A stretch of 64,000 nt of DNA from Hermodice carunculata (Eukaryota > Annelida > Polychaeta > Eunicida > Amphinomidae). The first letter of the stretch is position 1. Every line of letters starts with the position of its first letter. The DNA lies in contig CAXHWN010002754.1 of the NCBI GenBank assembly GCA_964020975.1, positions 203,318-267,317 of the forward strand. Reading direction: 5' to 3'. Positions 1-12,889 of the stretch are shown one piece after another. The notes under the pieces were generated by a model. It was not told where the DNA came from, searched no databases, and saw only the letters and a program-made list of their open reading frames with translations. The position numbers and the translations under genes are program-made.

Positions 1-2430
1 TACTTGTAGGTGTGAATACATGGTACAAAGTACTATTTGACTTTATCAGTTGTATTGACAATTGTAATGGCGGGTCCCTTAGCAAACATGACATATGATA
101 GCCATATTAGCATGTTAATTAATATGCATATGGTGTACTCATATAAACATGATAAATAAAACTTGTATGAGTATTGTTCCTAATCATTTTGCCAGTTTTT
201 TTAAATAAACGAAACTATATCTTAAATATAGTAAATATAGCATGTTATTCATCGCACAATACTTACTTTCGATGTAAATTCCGTATATTTGCATAAATTA
301 ACATATGATAATTAGGCACTTTGAACAAACTCTGTATTTTGTGACTGTATAAGAGCAATTGAGCACATTTTGGTGTTTATTTAGCCTTTCCACAAGCAGT
401 ATCACCAAAGTTATTATTTTTAAGGACAAATTTGAGTCGTCTCTGAAATGGCATAGGTTGTCATGGAAACGGGCCGAAATATATGTGATAAAACGCTTTT
501 CAGATTCCACAATCTATTGTTTCTTGAAGAGGACATATATACCTATCAGAAAATATAGGTTGTAACTTGTTATACCACGGGTTGCGGTATGACCCCCGAA
601 GTGCCCTCTATGCCGCAGGTCTGTAAGGAATAGTTATTTCTCTACTCAACTTATTCTGACTGTATATATACATATGTGTGTGTGTGTGTGTGTGTGTGTG
701 TTAAAATATTAATAGTATTTCCATCCATGATTATCTCATTATACCAATGTAATCTGCCACGATAAATAAAAGAGCTACTGGCATATATTCCGAAGGATTA
801 GATAATTCATCTTATTAGTTTAAAATATGTCAGCAGGGGACTGTTTTTACATAATAATCTCACTTATTTCCAACAAAAATATCTGGCAATGTAGTGTATT
901 TTATAACATGTAACATTTTCATTTGTGCATAGCTCGGGTGCTCAGAATTTCAATAACGTGGTCATGAACGACCTGTGTCCAAATTTTCCGGGGAAGGAAA
1001 TACTTTTTTTTAATTTCAGCTGATGCTCTTATCAAGTTAACTTCAATTTGTCATCATACAAGCAAGACACTGCTCACCTGACAAAGTGTGACCAGATGCT
1101 GGTGAAGTGAGGTGCGTCCATTGTTTACCTGGCAATATGGGGAAAGTAGCTGTGGTACTTTTGGAAACCATTGCTCCCTATGTCTGGTGCATTAGTGTAC
1201 TCAGCCCCTGATTATGTTGTTAAGAATTGACTAAGTCTCATTTGAAGTTACACTGTGATAGGTTCATAGATTACAACTCTGCGTTGAAATAAAGAATAAC
1301 TAGCAAGAGCTGAAATATTCAAAAGCTGAAGATGTTTTCATGATTTGGATTTTTTTCTGGACCTCATGTCCCCCCACCCTTCTCCCACCCACACATACAC
1401 CTCTATACATTTATCCCCCATCGCACAAACGAACCATAAGTGAGTAAATAAATTTATCAATTGATTAAATTAATTAATTAATTAATTTGTTCTGGGTTTT
1501 TTTCCTTTCTTTCTGTCTGTCTTTTTACATTTATTTATTTTTGAAAATAACACCTCTGGCTAAGAACCTGTAACTATGGACTCAGTATGAGGTATGGGTC
1601 CGGTATGTCCTACAAAAGCATCAGCAATGACCATTGTCAAGCTTTCTGATGCTCCCGTTTCACTAATACATGGTTATGGTTTATGATTGCAACAGTTAAG
1701 GGTTTTCTAGGATGCTCCTATAACTCTTTCTGTGACCTTTTTATCAAGAACTGAATAATTTTGTTTGAACTATGTTTTAATTTTCACCCAGTTTGAAAAT
1801 CTCTGGGAACATGATGAGGCTCCATTGTAGTAGATGAATTTTGTATGGCTAGCACTACTGTCACAATTTCTTGAAAAAGGTGCCTGAATCAAAGAGGTTA
1901 TTTTTTGTTTAGCAGGGGACTAAATAGCATAAATTGCAAAGGAAACTTACATAAATTGCTGTAATTTCAATGGAAACAACACTTTACAAGAAAAAAAATA
2001 GTAAACTGATTGTATCACCAGGTTATGTTGCAACACGAGGTGCCGGTTGTCTCAGGTAATGACCTTCAAAGGGCATTCGGATGGGCCAATAGGCCTTGAC
2101 AACCATGTAAACATAAAAGAATCACATATGAAGAATACAGCTCACCCAAGACGATTTAAGCATGTCTGGGCCATGAAAGTTGTCACTTGAATGATAGCAA
2201 GACCATATTTTAGAACTTTGCGCATTCTCCGTGCTGGTCAAAAATCTGGAAAATGATCTCCTACAAACATTTATGCTGAGCCAAAACAAATAATATTGTG
2301 CACTATAACGCAAAACAGAATGAACACTCATTAATCAATGGCTGCATGTTTTCAATGTGCTGAATACATGAACAAGGCCCATTGTTAACTGTTTTAAAGG
2401 CCTAAACTCTGAATGGACATCCCGTGTTAA
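1..2430. other. No gene recognised; unassigned AT-rich DNA
   Basis: I see no coding exon, RNA gene or named repeat here. Open frames are under 71 codons and have no family resemblance. The only clear structure is a short TG run near 675-701 and an ATTA-rich stretch near 1465-1487. Confidence 0.5.
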
Positions 2431-2435
2431 TTAAT

Positions 2436-2437
<2 letters not shown>

Positions 2438-2491
<54 letters not shown>

Positions 2492-2603
2492 CTGTGTCTG
2501 TGTCTGTGTCTGTGTCTGTGTCTGTGTGTCTGTGTCTGTGTCTGTGTTATATATAACAGTCTCCGCCTAATAATAGATCAAGGAACATAACAAAATTGTT
2601 GTG

Positions 2604-2638
<35 letters not shown>

Positions 2639-2640
2639 AT
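2438..2640. repeat. Compound TA/TG/TGTGTC microsatellite with a duplicated flank
   Basis: A TA run (about 2441-2473) passes into TG and then TGTGTC units (to about 2546), and a second TA/TG run sits at 2605-2638. The ~55 bp after each block are near-copies: both contain AACAGTC, then CCTA, then CAAGGAACATAA. The whole block was therefore duplicated locally. Confidence 0.85.
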
Positions 2641-3689
2641 ATACATAACAGTCTGTGCCTAGTAATAGGCCAAGGAACATAAAAATATTGTCATGATGAC
2701 ATCAAAAGTCTCAGAAATGACCACACATTGAATGAACTGTCCCCAAAATCCCAGACCGAACATTTCAATGTCATTATGTTATCTGAAACTTGACTGGACA
2801 GTAATTATCCCAACAAACCATGCTCTTATAGTATGAGGTTTTGAATGTTGAATCCAGAAAGACAGGCGATCGGGTCATGGGGGAGCTGCTGTGGTGTATG
2901 TTAATGGTACATGGCCTTTTCCAGATGTATTACGCTGCAGGGCAAACAAACTAAAAGCATTTGAACCAAGATTCACACTCGCCAAAGGGAAATTTTCACA
3001 AGCGCCTATTAAGTTTACCTAGCAAAACGGCAGAATTGTGCAATTGATTTTTACAATCTTTGTCAAATTCAGTTTCTTTGCCATTTAAAATACTCCCTCC
3101 CTTTGGTAATTACTGGTGATTTCAATTACCAGTGCAAAGACTGTGATTCTGATCTCAGAAACAGTGACTTCAACCTTTTAAATATCATAGCATGTAATGG
3201 TTTATTTCAGCTAATTAAGGAAATACCTAGAACAACTGAATATTGGCAAAGTTTACTTTATCTTATATACTTACAGACTCCCCAGGTCTTATTCTGGACT
3301 GTGGTGCGCTTCCACCTCTTCCTACTTCTGATCATTCTGTAATCCACTGCACTTTATCACTTTCACAGAATACTTGCTTTAGGAGAACGATATGGAACTT
3401 CAGAAATGTTAATTTTGATGCACTAAACGATTCACTCTCAGAAATGGTATACTGCCTTCGGCATCTTTGACATCAGCTACAAAGTAGCACAATGGCCTAA
3501 TTCATTTTTGGATGTTACCAAGAAACAAATACCTTGCAAAAATGTGGGTGAACTCTTTGATTACAAATTTGATAAGGAATAATAACTGCCATGGCAGTTG
3601 AGGAAATTGCAGGAAACACAGCGCTATATATTGTTGAAACATAGATATGTCTTTTTATCAGGGTGGTTACGGTATACATATAGATAAGT

Positions 3690-4040
3690 TTGTTGAAACC
3701 TCTGACATTTTACAGTCAATCAAACGACAATTATTCAGTAATGGTTCCTGCTGTTTTGATGGCTGATTTTAATACTCAGCTTTCAAGTTCTATTATGTTG
3801 ACTCATAACTGGTATGAGCCAAAGGGTTACTCCTCTCATGGTAACGTTCTCCATAATTTCCTACAAGCCAATGAGCTAGTTACAGCACATTTTGTTATGA
3901 CAGAGCCCGGTTATATTTTTCTGTCATGCTTTAAATACATATACATGGATAGCTCATGCACTTGTTCTAGACTATTGCATATCCTCCATTAAGTCTTGTA
4001 TGATCATCCCTCTGGAGCATGTAAATGTCAATAATAATCT
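3690..4040 (+). mobile_element. Second LINE endonuclease fragment
   Basis: The 100-codon frame at 3690-3992 contains VLMADFNTQLS and then NWYEPKGYSSHGNVLHNFL, a pattern typical of LINE endonucleases (DFN followed by a 'free domain' loop). It differs from the endonuclease block at 3103-3470. Either two LINE families are juxtaposed, or one endonuclease was duplicated. It is followed by degenerate sequence up to the RT block at 4953. Confidence 0.5.
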
Positions 4041-4531
4041 TGGCATTTGCTCCACAATATCCTTACAGCTCGCTTCGAAAACCATCGGTTTCGAATATAA
4101 GAGGTATAATTTCAGTAGTGGTAAACAGTATTGCCCTGCAAACTGGAGGAACTTTTACAAAATAAAATGAGGCAGTAGATGGAAGTTCGGTTCGGAAGGA
4201 CCTATTGCCATAGGAAATGCTGTCAGGTGCTTACTCAGCATGTTTCGTGGGAAGCTCCTCTTAGAGTCACGAGTAATATTTAGAGTGTGTGACGTCACAT
4301 ACATTGTATTAAAAAAGCACTTTCGAGGCATTTGTTACAAAGAAACAAACAAATAAAACGTAGGTATATTGTGTCAGGCTCTGACTAGGCAGTTTTATGA
4401 CAAGACCCTGTTGTAGTTATGATTTAAATGTAGACTGTTTAAAAAAAAAAACTTTGAAGACATTTGTTACAAACAAATAAACATATAACATGATATACAT
4501 TTAGATGTACACTATAATTATTTATGAGTCA

Positions 4532-4545
4532 TGAAAGAAAAAAGA

Positions 4546-4593
<48 letters not shown>

Positions 4594-4610
4594 GAAAGAA
4601 AGAAACTGCT
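4532..4610. repeat. (GAAA)n microsatellite
   Basis: An imperfect GAAA run lies inside the decayed LINE. It gives artificial open frames rich in Phe/Ser on the minus strand. Confidence 0.9.
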
Positions 4611-6414
4611 TCCAATACTAGAAAAGAAATGAAAAGAAAATGAGAGGAACAAAGAAAGAAAACATAAAGTGAGTTAGAGAAGGATAGAACGAAAGAAAGA
4701 CAGAAAGACAATGAAAGAGTACATGCTAAGTGAGCAGTTCATTACATGGCTTTGTTTCAATGAATTCCAATGACTGGCTATGTACAAATAATGTATGTAC
4801 ATATTTACAAATTTGCTCTGCCAAATCGGCCTAAGGATCAAGCAGATGTATGGTGTGGTCCCCTATGATATTCTCAGTTGGTGTCATAGTTCCCATATTA
4901 AAGAAACCAGCTTTGAAGCTTTATGTGACTAATCTTTACCCTTCCAATTACATTGAGTTCTGCTTTTGCAAGGATAGTGCAAACGATTATGCTACCCGAA
5001 GCTGATATGTGTGAAACTCAGTTTGGATTTAGAGAAGATCTCGGTACATCTTGTGGCTGCATGTTACTCAATGAAGTTGTATCATATCATAATTTGAATA
5101 ATTCTCCAGTCTTTATGTGTTGTCTAGATTCAGAATGCTAATTCGACTCAAGTGTGGCGTGATGTCCTTTTATTTAAGTTACATGGCATCCTGTCCACTG
5201 AGTTTTGGGTGTTTATCTATAATTGGCACAAAACTAAAACTCAATAAATGGGATCGTGATTACAGTAGCTCTTAATTTTACAAGCAAGAGGCACCCGTCA
5301 AGGTAGCTGTCTTTCACTGGTGTTTAAATTATTGTTGAATAATTCTCTGATTCAACCCAAAAGCTCTGAGTATGGCGTATATATGGGTCAACGACATGTT
5401 AATTCGTTTGCTTATGCAGACGAGAATGTCACTCTTAAGACTCAACTATTACAGATCTGCAGGCTCTGATTTATATTTACGCAGCGTAAGGTGGTAAAGG
5501 GTAGGTTTAGAGCTTGGTCTAAAACTAAATTTTGGTCGCTGGCAAACACATATTTGTGGATGACCTTAGCGGGACCCTTAATTGATGTAAATTAAAAATG
5601 TCTCAAGTCTGGAGGTCTTAGGAACAATTTTCCCTAGTTAAAGTCAGGAACATGTTGCAAAAAGGAATGCAAAGCTAGCGATGAGTATATTCTGGCCATA
5701 ACAGTGTCGGTCTTTGCTACACTGGCCTCTCAGCTGTGGTATCTTTGATCTACTACATGTGCTCCTGTATTGATATAAAACACAAATTGTTACAATTTTC
5801 TGCTTGTTAGTTTAAGAAGCTAGACTGAACTCAATCTGCATTAGTAACATATCACAGTATAGCACCTTTCTTAAGACCCTTATGTTACCCAGGGAATATG
5901 GTTTTATTAAGCACTAAACTATCTTTTTATATTTAAAAGAACTTCAGGTTGAATCTCTTTTAAGCAAATCGTGGTTTCACATTTATCCAGGTACATTGCA
6001 AATGGTACACTGTTTCACGGGACACTGGTATCTCGGTTGGTCGAATATGGCCAATCTCCAGTAAACTGATTGCCTCCTAAGCAGACTTTCTTGGGGCGAT
6101 ACACAATGTTGGCCCCCAGCGAAAGTCTGCCCGGCCGTGTCGCAATACCATTTCAAGAGGCAATTAGCAGATCTGGCGATAACGTTGTCAGGCGCCGCTG
6201 GGCCAATGAATTGTACTTCGCTTATCGTGAAAGTTGCCTACTGCATTATTAATGAGCTGTGCGTCGTCCAATCAGATGCGAGCAACACGTCACTTCCCAC
6301 ACAGCAGTCAAAATAACTCCACGAGGTCGAGGACCCAAGGGAGTAATCCAATTGACACCTTCTCAAACGTGGATTACCTGCTTGTGTATCTGTGACTTAC
6401 TGGAGTAAAAGATG

Positions 6415-6784
6415 TCAGAATGGAACAGGGTGCTGTGTATTGCGATGGGAAATGTTCCCGGCGTCACCTTCACCCAGAATACAAGACGACACCCCTAGCT
6501 TGCTCAGTTCTTGCTGATGAGATTTCATTAGACTTCCGAGCGGGCAAACTAAGATTACTACAGGTTTGGCTGGAATAGGCGTTTTCCGTTTCACCAGGTC
6601 AGGTATTAGTTGGAATATTCGGCTTTTTCCACTGCCTGTTGGTAAAATTACAAAAGTGTCTTTCTTCTCAACAATAACATTAAAATTTAAATAATGCTTG
6701 CTCCTGGTGTTTGGTCGCCTGATAATTTACTCCCATCTCTTGCCAACAATCCTCAAGAACTTCCCGGAATTTTTTCTCATCCAT
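6415..6784 (-). pseudogene. RecQ-like DNA helicase N-terminal fragment
   Basis: The frame opens at a Met at 6784 (MDEKKFREVLEDCWQEMG), loses frame once near residue 34, and continues as KKDTFVILPTGSGKS, the Walker A region of RecQ-type superfamily 2 helicases. It goes on through IFQLIPDLVKRK and VVILVCPLGSLMKSHQQELS, motif Ia-like. It stops at 6415, long before the DEVH box and later motifs, so only about 120 of the usual 400 core residues remain. The frameshift and truncation mark it as dead. Its place inside an inverted-repeat element suggests it travelled with a transposon rather than being a decayed host RecQ gene. The helicase assignment is firm; its origin is inference. Confidence 0.7.
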
Positions 6785-6898
6785 TTTTATTCTTTTTTCC
6801 CGTGACACTGACGCTGTTCGTAGGCAGCTAATTTAGTAATTACAACTGGGCTGAGTGCGTAACACAGTTGCCGTACATGGCAGAACAGTAGCTGGCTT

Positions 6899-8514
6899 CA
6901 GGGGTCACATTAAGCTTGCGTCCTGCGTCATAGACGCAAAAAATAAAGAAATGACGCTTGGAAATTAATAAAACATTGTCATTTTGCGTCTCTGTGGGCG
7001 CACGCACAAAAACGCAAGGAATTTTTTAAAGATACAACTGCAAAAATTACCCCAAGCGGTCACGGTGTTTTGTATCGACCATTATCAATCTCGTGATTAT
7101 TTATTATACTGATGGAATCCTCTGATGTGCGTCTTTCTATGTAACAAGCTCTCTTATTTGCTAAGAAAAAATATTCGTGGGGTATCCCTCCAAAAATTTG
7201 ACAGAATGGGAATGGATGGACGTCACTTCACCTCATTATAAATGCTGAGAGCACTTCCAGGCTCCTCATTGGGTGGATTTGATCACGTGCCGCTCACTGT
7301 CCAATCAAAATCGTTGTTCCCCATGTGCTTGTCTCATGTCCGCAATGTTGGGAAGGTACAAGTCGTATCACGCAAAGATTATTGGACTAAGATGTTAAAT
7401 TTTCAAATCACGTTTTCACCAAAAAGAGTTCCATCGAACTAGACCCAGATAAAGGCACGAGTGAAAATTCATTACGGACGGCAAGGAAAATACGCAGATT
7501 AGTCATCGCAAGGTTACACGTGAACGCAGAGAAATTTTGCATTAGCCGGCCTAACAGCGTAACGCGATGTTGTTCATCACTGTCTCCGTTGGTTCACGTG
7601 GTTATTGGTGTTTTTGAAACAAAATTTGGTTGTTTTGATTTCATTGAAATGTTTGAATGGAACAAATCTGTAGGAATTAAAAAATTTATGATCGAAGGCC
7701 GGAAAAATGTGTAGCGGAAAACCATGCCTGGGTGCATGCCCGTGACAGGCTGTGTACACTCCCTTGTGTGTTGCACGGCTTGTGGGCCTGCCGTGTTGCT
7801 TGGTGAATTAAGTGACCGCAATTAAGATCAGACTCTTAACACCGCGTACGGTATCAAATTTTTCAGGTATATTGAAATAGAAAGTGCACAGAAATATAAA
7901 TCATATAATTTCTGACAATTTCGTCACGTGGAATCAATCGCAAAAATAACAGAGCCCAGGCATGTTCAATCACGCATGCCGCTTGTTGTGCAAGCGAGTT
8001 TAACTTAAAAAACTGTCCGGTGGCACACGGTGTACAACACCAGATACTGGCACAGTGGCAGCGTGCTAGGGGTTAAGCCCCGTTCACAACCAATTTTTTG
8101 GTAGACCAGGGATGTGCTATACAGACTTAGTCGTAATAGCAGGTTCCTGGGTAGATTGAATCCATCCTTGGTACCGTCAACAACTTTTAGACCCTTTTAC
8201 ATCAAGTTGGCATATTGGTAACTTTTTATTCAATCTTAAATTTTATAATAATGAGTTACCTACGTGAGCATACAGACCCTATGTTATGTCCGTTTCTAGG
8301 CTTAAGTTACATGCATGTTTTATATATTTATCATTGTGATATATCTTAATTATACCAAATAAAATCAATTAATCAAATTACATCAAATGAAGTCCAGTTT
8401 GCACAATTTCAGACTGGACCCATAGATTCAGTTCATGGACCCACTATTTTTCCTGAAAATGGAGAAAGATGGGTCCAACGGACCCACACTGAAAAATCCT
8501 TAATGTGACCCCTG
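6899..8514. mobile_element. Non-autonomous hAT-like DNA transposon
   Basis: Perfect 16-bp terminal inverted repeats, CAGGGGTCACATTAAG at 6899-6914 and its complement at 8499-8514, bound a 1616-bp segment. A CAGGG start is typical of hAT elements. The flanks are GCTGGCTT and CTGGATAT, which resemble an 8-bp target duplication offset by one base (6 of 8 match). Short subterminal motifs recur: GCGTC on the left, GGACCCA on the right. These are common hAT transposase contact sites. No transposase frame is visible, so it depends on a partner. It lies inside the helicase-bearing element and is therefore the younger of the two. Confidence 0.65.
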
Positions 8515-8844
8515 CTGGATATCGCACAGCAGAGGTGTTAATCCCGTTACCCCCATTATGTTGTTCGCACCTTCCCAGCAGGTGAACCCAAACAGTTAAT
8601 TGAGCGGCGTGTGGTCAATACCCACTGGGCCGTGTAATAGCCTAGAAACAAATTGGCGCTCACAGAGTCCCTATCCCACAATCCACTGCGCGCATCCCCA
8701 CACCTGGCCACTCGCTGGCTGCGATGCCAGGACGGCGCTGCCTGCTTCCAGACAGTGACGCTGCCGAAGAAAGGCAGACGTTCGCTGGGGGGTAGTAGAC
8801 CGCCAAGAACGGATGTTTAGCAAGCAAGTAAACTGAGCACATGT

Positions 8845-10260
8845 TTCTCCCCCCCCCCCACCCGAAGTTAGGTACAGTATATCAGCAAGGCACTGATGGA
8901 CACCTAGTGATTGTCAGCTGAAAACATCCTAACTTCATTACTTATAAAGGTGCTTTAAGTGTTAGTCCGGGCGGGTGAGCAGGGCGCCGGGTCCGGTTGT
9001 TCGGCTGTCCATTGGACCATTATACGTTTGTAGGATGCCCCCCAACCCCGCGGCTCTATGGCCCGGCTCTCTGCTCATGCCCCCAGAGGTCAAAGGGGAG
9101 GCCACACACTTTCTTGTTCTTTTTACCCTGGTCAGTAGCATGATATTCATGCTACATATTTGGAGAATATATATGTTTGAGTTTGGTGTCTTTTTTATTT
9201 GTGTTGTTTGTCCTGGTTTGTTTGTTCTCTATGTATTAGTTCAACTGAACAGTGTGCCTTGATTTGCTGGCCCATCTGCTTTACTTTGTTGCTGTTACTA
9301 TGTAACTTTTGCCTTGAATGACTCGTACTATGTGCTTTGCTTCAATGTATTTATGTTCATTTCTGTTTTTCAGCATTGGAGGTTTTAATGAATAGATAAA
9401 AGGAAACGCAACAAGGCATGGAAACGTTTTAAGCGTACACTATCAGAGGTACACTACCCATTGCACGAGCAACTAAGGAACCTTGTTGTCTCCTAGAATT
9501 GATTCGGTATTGGATCATATCATACAAAGTTACGGAGCAAACTAGATGGTAGCATATAAAAGTATGTATGTATAGCTTTTTAATGGCGAAATCTTACAAA
9601 CTCAGTTCTTGGGAACAAATCTTATCTCACCCACCCCTCGTGGAAAAGAAAAAAATTCTCACAAATAATTTGGAGAAAGCTGAATTTTTTACACTTATTT
9701 TGCTACCAACTGAAACTTCCGCACATTAAAAATTCTGCTGCTTTGTCTACTTTCTAAAATAGAACTGACAAACGACTCGATCCAGCAACTGACAGTAGTG
9801 ATGTCCTCAGAATGTTAGCGGATACAGCAGCGACAAGTCGTTCAAGTTTTGAGAATGCGCACGTGGTCGCGACAAATCCTCACTAGATAAAAGCACTTTG
9901 ACCTCCGGTAGTCTCCTGAAGCATACGCTGTCTCATTAGAATAATGTGTAGACCTGAAAGTCTTTTAGTAACAAGCAAGGTTTTGAAAATCCGCAGACGT
10001 ATGGCTGCGACTCAACCGTACTAAACATTGAAACTTAATGTGTGAATCTGACACAATCTGCAAACGAATTGAACACACCCATGGCACAATTATTTCTCTT
10101 AGAAACTGTGTAAAGGTAATGTGCCATTAAGTAGATGTTGCCTGGTGAAGAACACGTTGTACTTCAGTTAATTTAAGAACTTAAGCTCATGCATTACGTG
10201 GTAAATGTTGCACTACAATGTGAAACGCATAGAAATCTGCAAACATATAAACCAGTTTTG
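8845..10260. other. No gene recognised
   Basis: GC-richer at 8640-9110, where overlapping frames on both strands (about 60-95 codons) have no recognisable domains. A polypyrimidine-AG (TTCTGTTTTTCAG) ends at 9373 but is followed by a stop within a few codons. The rest is AT-rich with no repeat I can name. Confidence 0.45.
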
Positions 10261-10280
10261 TTGCTGTTGTTCTAGTTCTG

Positions 10281-10281
10281 G

Positions 10282-10332
<51 letters not shown>

Positions 10333-10475
10333 TGGTGTGTCTTTTTTCAATTTTGCCTGTTGTGAATCAATTAAGACAAACGTGCATGCATATATGTAAA
10401 ATATACGTACATACATACATACATACATACACATACACACATACATACATACATATATACATACATACATACATG
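10281..10475. repeat. (GTT)n and (CATA)n microsatellites
   Basis: GTT units run about 10281-10332, and CATA/CACA units about 10405-10475. They create low-complexity frames (poly-Cys or poly-Gln) that are not genes. Confidence 0.9.
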
Positions 10476-11002
10476 TGTGTATTATGACGCGCCGTTTCTT
10501 GTTTTTAACGGTACCGAGGTGTACGAACATGTAAATGTACATTAAAATACACTTCGTATACCAATGTAAATGTTTTGCCATATTTACTTAATTGATCATT
10601 TCAATCAACACTGTCAGCTGTGGTATAGGTTGGAATTAAAACGCATTTTAACATGCTGATATTTATATTATCATGCCATTTAGTCAGTGAGTAACATCTG
10701 CTGCCAACAAATAGATGACAACGCCCACCCCCACGCCCCACCCCGGGCTCTCAAAGCCCGAAGTTGATGGTAAAAGCCAGATTGAAGCACTTTTTTTTCA
10801 AAACAGAAATCGTGTATGCCTCCCATTTATAAATCTTAATAAAAACTGCAAACCAAAGGGGATCATGCAGATACCTCTCTAAAAATCAATCAAGACACAA
10901 ATCTACATTTCCGGGCTTGTTGTGTTTTATTTGACACTATTTTAACCACCTTGGCAGAAAACGGAACCGCTTCAGCCTGCTGACAATTCGGATTCTATGC
11001 AA

Positions 11003-11003
<1 letters not shown>

Positions 11004-11039
<36 letters not shown>

Positions 11040-11056
11040 TATATATATATATGTAC

Positions 11057-11142
<86 letters not shown>
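11004..11142. repeat. (CA)n-(TA)n microsatellite
   Basis: A CA run (about 11005-11036) is followed by TA units with one TACA interruption, up to 11142. About 40 TA repeats make it a cruciform-prone, assembly-sensitive site. Confidence 0.95.
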
Positions 11143-11145
<3 letters not shown>

Positions 11146-12438
11146 CACGTTTCTGTGACAGTCCAGGGGTCAGCTGACCTTAGTTACACAGACTGGAGTG
11201 GCCCTGGGACGTTTATAATATCGAGCTTACTATCCTTTAATACCATCATCACTGTTTGCAATATCAAAATGTTTTGTCATACAGTTCTGGAATCATCATT
11301 TTGGGAAAGTGGCAGTATCCATGATTGCCAAGATTTAGGCTAATGTATCTGTTTGACCTCTCGAGGTCACGTTATCAAAATTAACACCACCATATGATAT
11401 CAGACAGGTACTTTCCTGTAACTGTTTATTCGTAAGCATAGGCCTAGGATGCATCATTACCAAAATAGAGGCCAGTATTTCATATTTGCTGCTATCCCAA
11501 GAGTAACGCTATTTAATATGTACATGGACCTTTACTACAAATTACTAATTTCAATGATTCGTTTACCATTAGCAAATGGCAGCAGGACCATGCGTTCCAA
11601 TAAATTTGGTGGATATTGATTCCAAATACATTCTCAGCCAGATTGAAGAGAATGCAACTTCTGGTTTAAGAGAAAAAAGTCAGAAAACACCAAAAACCTG
11701 CAGAAATAATCAACAATTTTCAGAAAAACTCAGCACCACCTGCTCTAAATATGGTCTTCCGTTGCTTAAAAGGACACCTATTCAATTTTGAGGCCACTTG
11801 CCTTGCATTTGTGTGGGCAACAAATGTGAATTTTAACAAAAGATAAAATAATAAAAAATCGTAAAAACCTTGAAAGTGCACCGGAGCGTCACTTTTTTGG
11901 GCATACATTCTAGAGACCCGTCCGAGGAATATCCCAAACTAGAGTGACGAGGATATATAAAACGTCTGAGGAAATTAAAATAATATCAATGTGAACAGAC
12001 GAGGGATGGATGGACATATGACAGGTGAAGGAGGGATGGTCACCCATCCTTTTAGTGCAGCTGTGTGACAAATCAGCAGACCTGGTAATTTCTGGTTATA
12101 TGGCTACAGGCAAGGGACGGCCGGGAAACAGTAGGTGCATGTACACCCCTAAAAAAGGTGAAAAATAAGGTAAACTTCAGTAAATTAAAAATTATTGAAC
12201 AATTATGCCAAATAATTAGAACCTAAGTAACTGAGTCACCACCTCTACCAATTGTAGCTCCCCCTCCCCCAAGGAGGCCTCATATTATACACTTGACAAT
12301 GGCCAGAGTCTTCGTAAATCTTCTAATAATAGACCACAATACACTCGCGCCATACCATCAACAGCTATAGATGTATATACAGTTTTGCTCTCCAACAACT
12401 GGTTCGTAAGACCGTGATATATGTATGTGTCGTTTCAG
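11143..12438. other. No gene recognised; would hold upstream exons of the LC8-like gene
   Basis: A 71-codon frame at 11576-11791 has no family resemblance. If the LC8-like exon at 12439 belongs to a working gene, its short 5' coding exon should lie here or further left, but I could not pick one out. Confidence 0.4.
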
Positions 12439-12716
12439 GGGGCCTGGAGGGAGAGGTAAAGATGATAAATAACTATATGGCAACGGAGATGAAGCAGGAT
12501 GTAGTGGAGACTGTCAGGGAGCATGCACGGACACACAAGAGTAGGAATAAACTAGCAGAGGCTGTTAGAGAGCACTGTGGACAGATGTATGGTGGTCACT
12601 GACATATGGTGATGGGCAGAAACTTTAGCTGGGCTGTACGCAAAAAGGAAGGATTTTTCATAAATTATAAAGTCAATGGTTACAAGTTGCTCATATGGCA
12701 ATCTCCACCACGATAA
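12439..12716 (+). pseudogene. LC8-type dynein light chain-like last exon, with in-frame UGA
   Basis: A splice acceptor (TGTCGTTTCAG) precedes a frame running EVKMINNYMATEMKQDVVET, an Arg/His-rich helix, then GQMYGGH, UGA, HMVMGRNFSWAV, FFINYKVNGYKLLIWQS and TAA at 12714. This matches the LC8/DYNLL order: N-terminal strand, MQQD-type helix 1, helix 2, then WHCIVGRNFGSYV and the C-terminal strands. LC8 proteins are ~89-residue homodimeric hub proteins of dynein and other complexes. The exon covers nearly the whole fold; only the first few residues would come from an upstream exon. The UGA at 12600-12602 stands exactly where the family has its conserved Trp, one base from UGG, and the frame stays open and family-like for 37 codons after it. 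So the copy is a very recent pseudogene, a polymorphic or sequencing-error stop, or, less likely, read through. Related tegument/LC8-like paralogues are numerous in invertebrates. Confidence 0.7.
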
Positions 12717-12889
12717 CATATAAGTTTATAACCCAGCCCTTGCTAGACATTCTTACAATACTATACTACATTACTCAACCATCACATCCTATACACAAGC
12801 TGATTGCAATATAAAGCAATACCAAGGAACAACACATAACCAGTGTATTCCACCTCAGATATTTTTGCAGCTTTGACAAACGGAAGCAA

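Larger units (their letters stand above)
2690..5770 (+). mobile_element. Decayed non-LTR retrotransposon (LINE), endonuclease and RT remains
   Basis: Pieces of an APE-type endonuclease and a reverse transcriptase are readable in shifting plus-strand frames. About 2790-2920 reads like the start of the endonuclease (GGAAVVYVNGTWPF). 3103-3470 holds ITGDFN and later LPTSDHSVIH, the classic endonuclease motifs. 4953-5141 holds ETQFGFRE and a following CLDSE, an RT block. 5285-5440 holds RGTRQGS and FAYADE, the RT active-site block with the second catalytic Asp replaced by Glu. Stops and frameshifts throughout show an old dead copy. The clade is CR1/Jockey-like by feel only. The family normally needs one open frame of about 900-1000 codons. 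Confidence 0.75.
6059..8838. mobile_element. Inverted-repeat-bounded element carrying a RecQ-like helicase fragment
   Basis: The two ends are imperfect inverted repeats. The left arm (6059-6130) reads CAGTAAACTG, TTCTTGG, then CCCCCAGCGAAAGTCTGCC. The reverse complement of the right arm (8772-8838) reads CAGTTTACTTGC, TTCTTGG, then CCCCCCAGCGAACGTCTGCC, in the same order and spacing. Between them lie a helicase fragment on the minus strand and a nested hAT-like element at 6899-8514. This is best read as a DNA transposon that captured or carries a helicase and was later split by the second insertion. I could not identify its family or a transposase. The true ends may lie a few bases further out. 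Confidence 0.5.

Noticed and set aside
10213-10581. 122-codon frame with poly-Gln on the minus strand
   Set aside because: Made of GTT and CATA microsatellites; no flanking coding signal.
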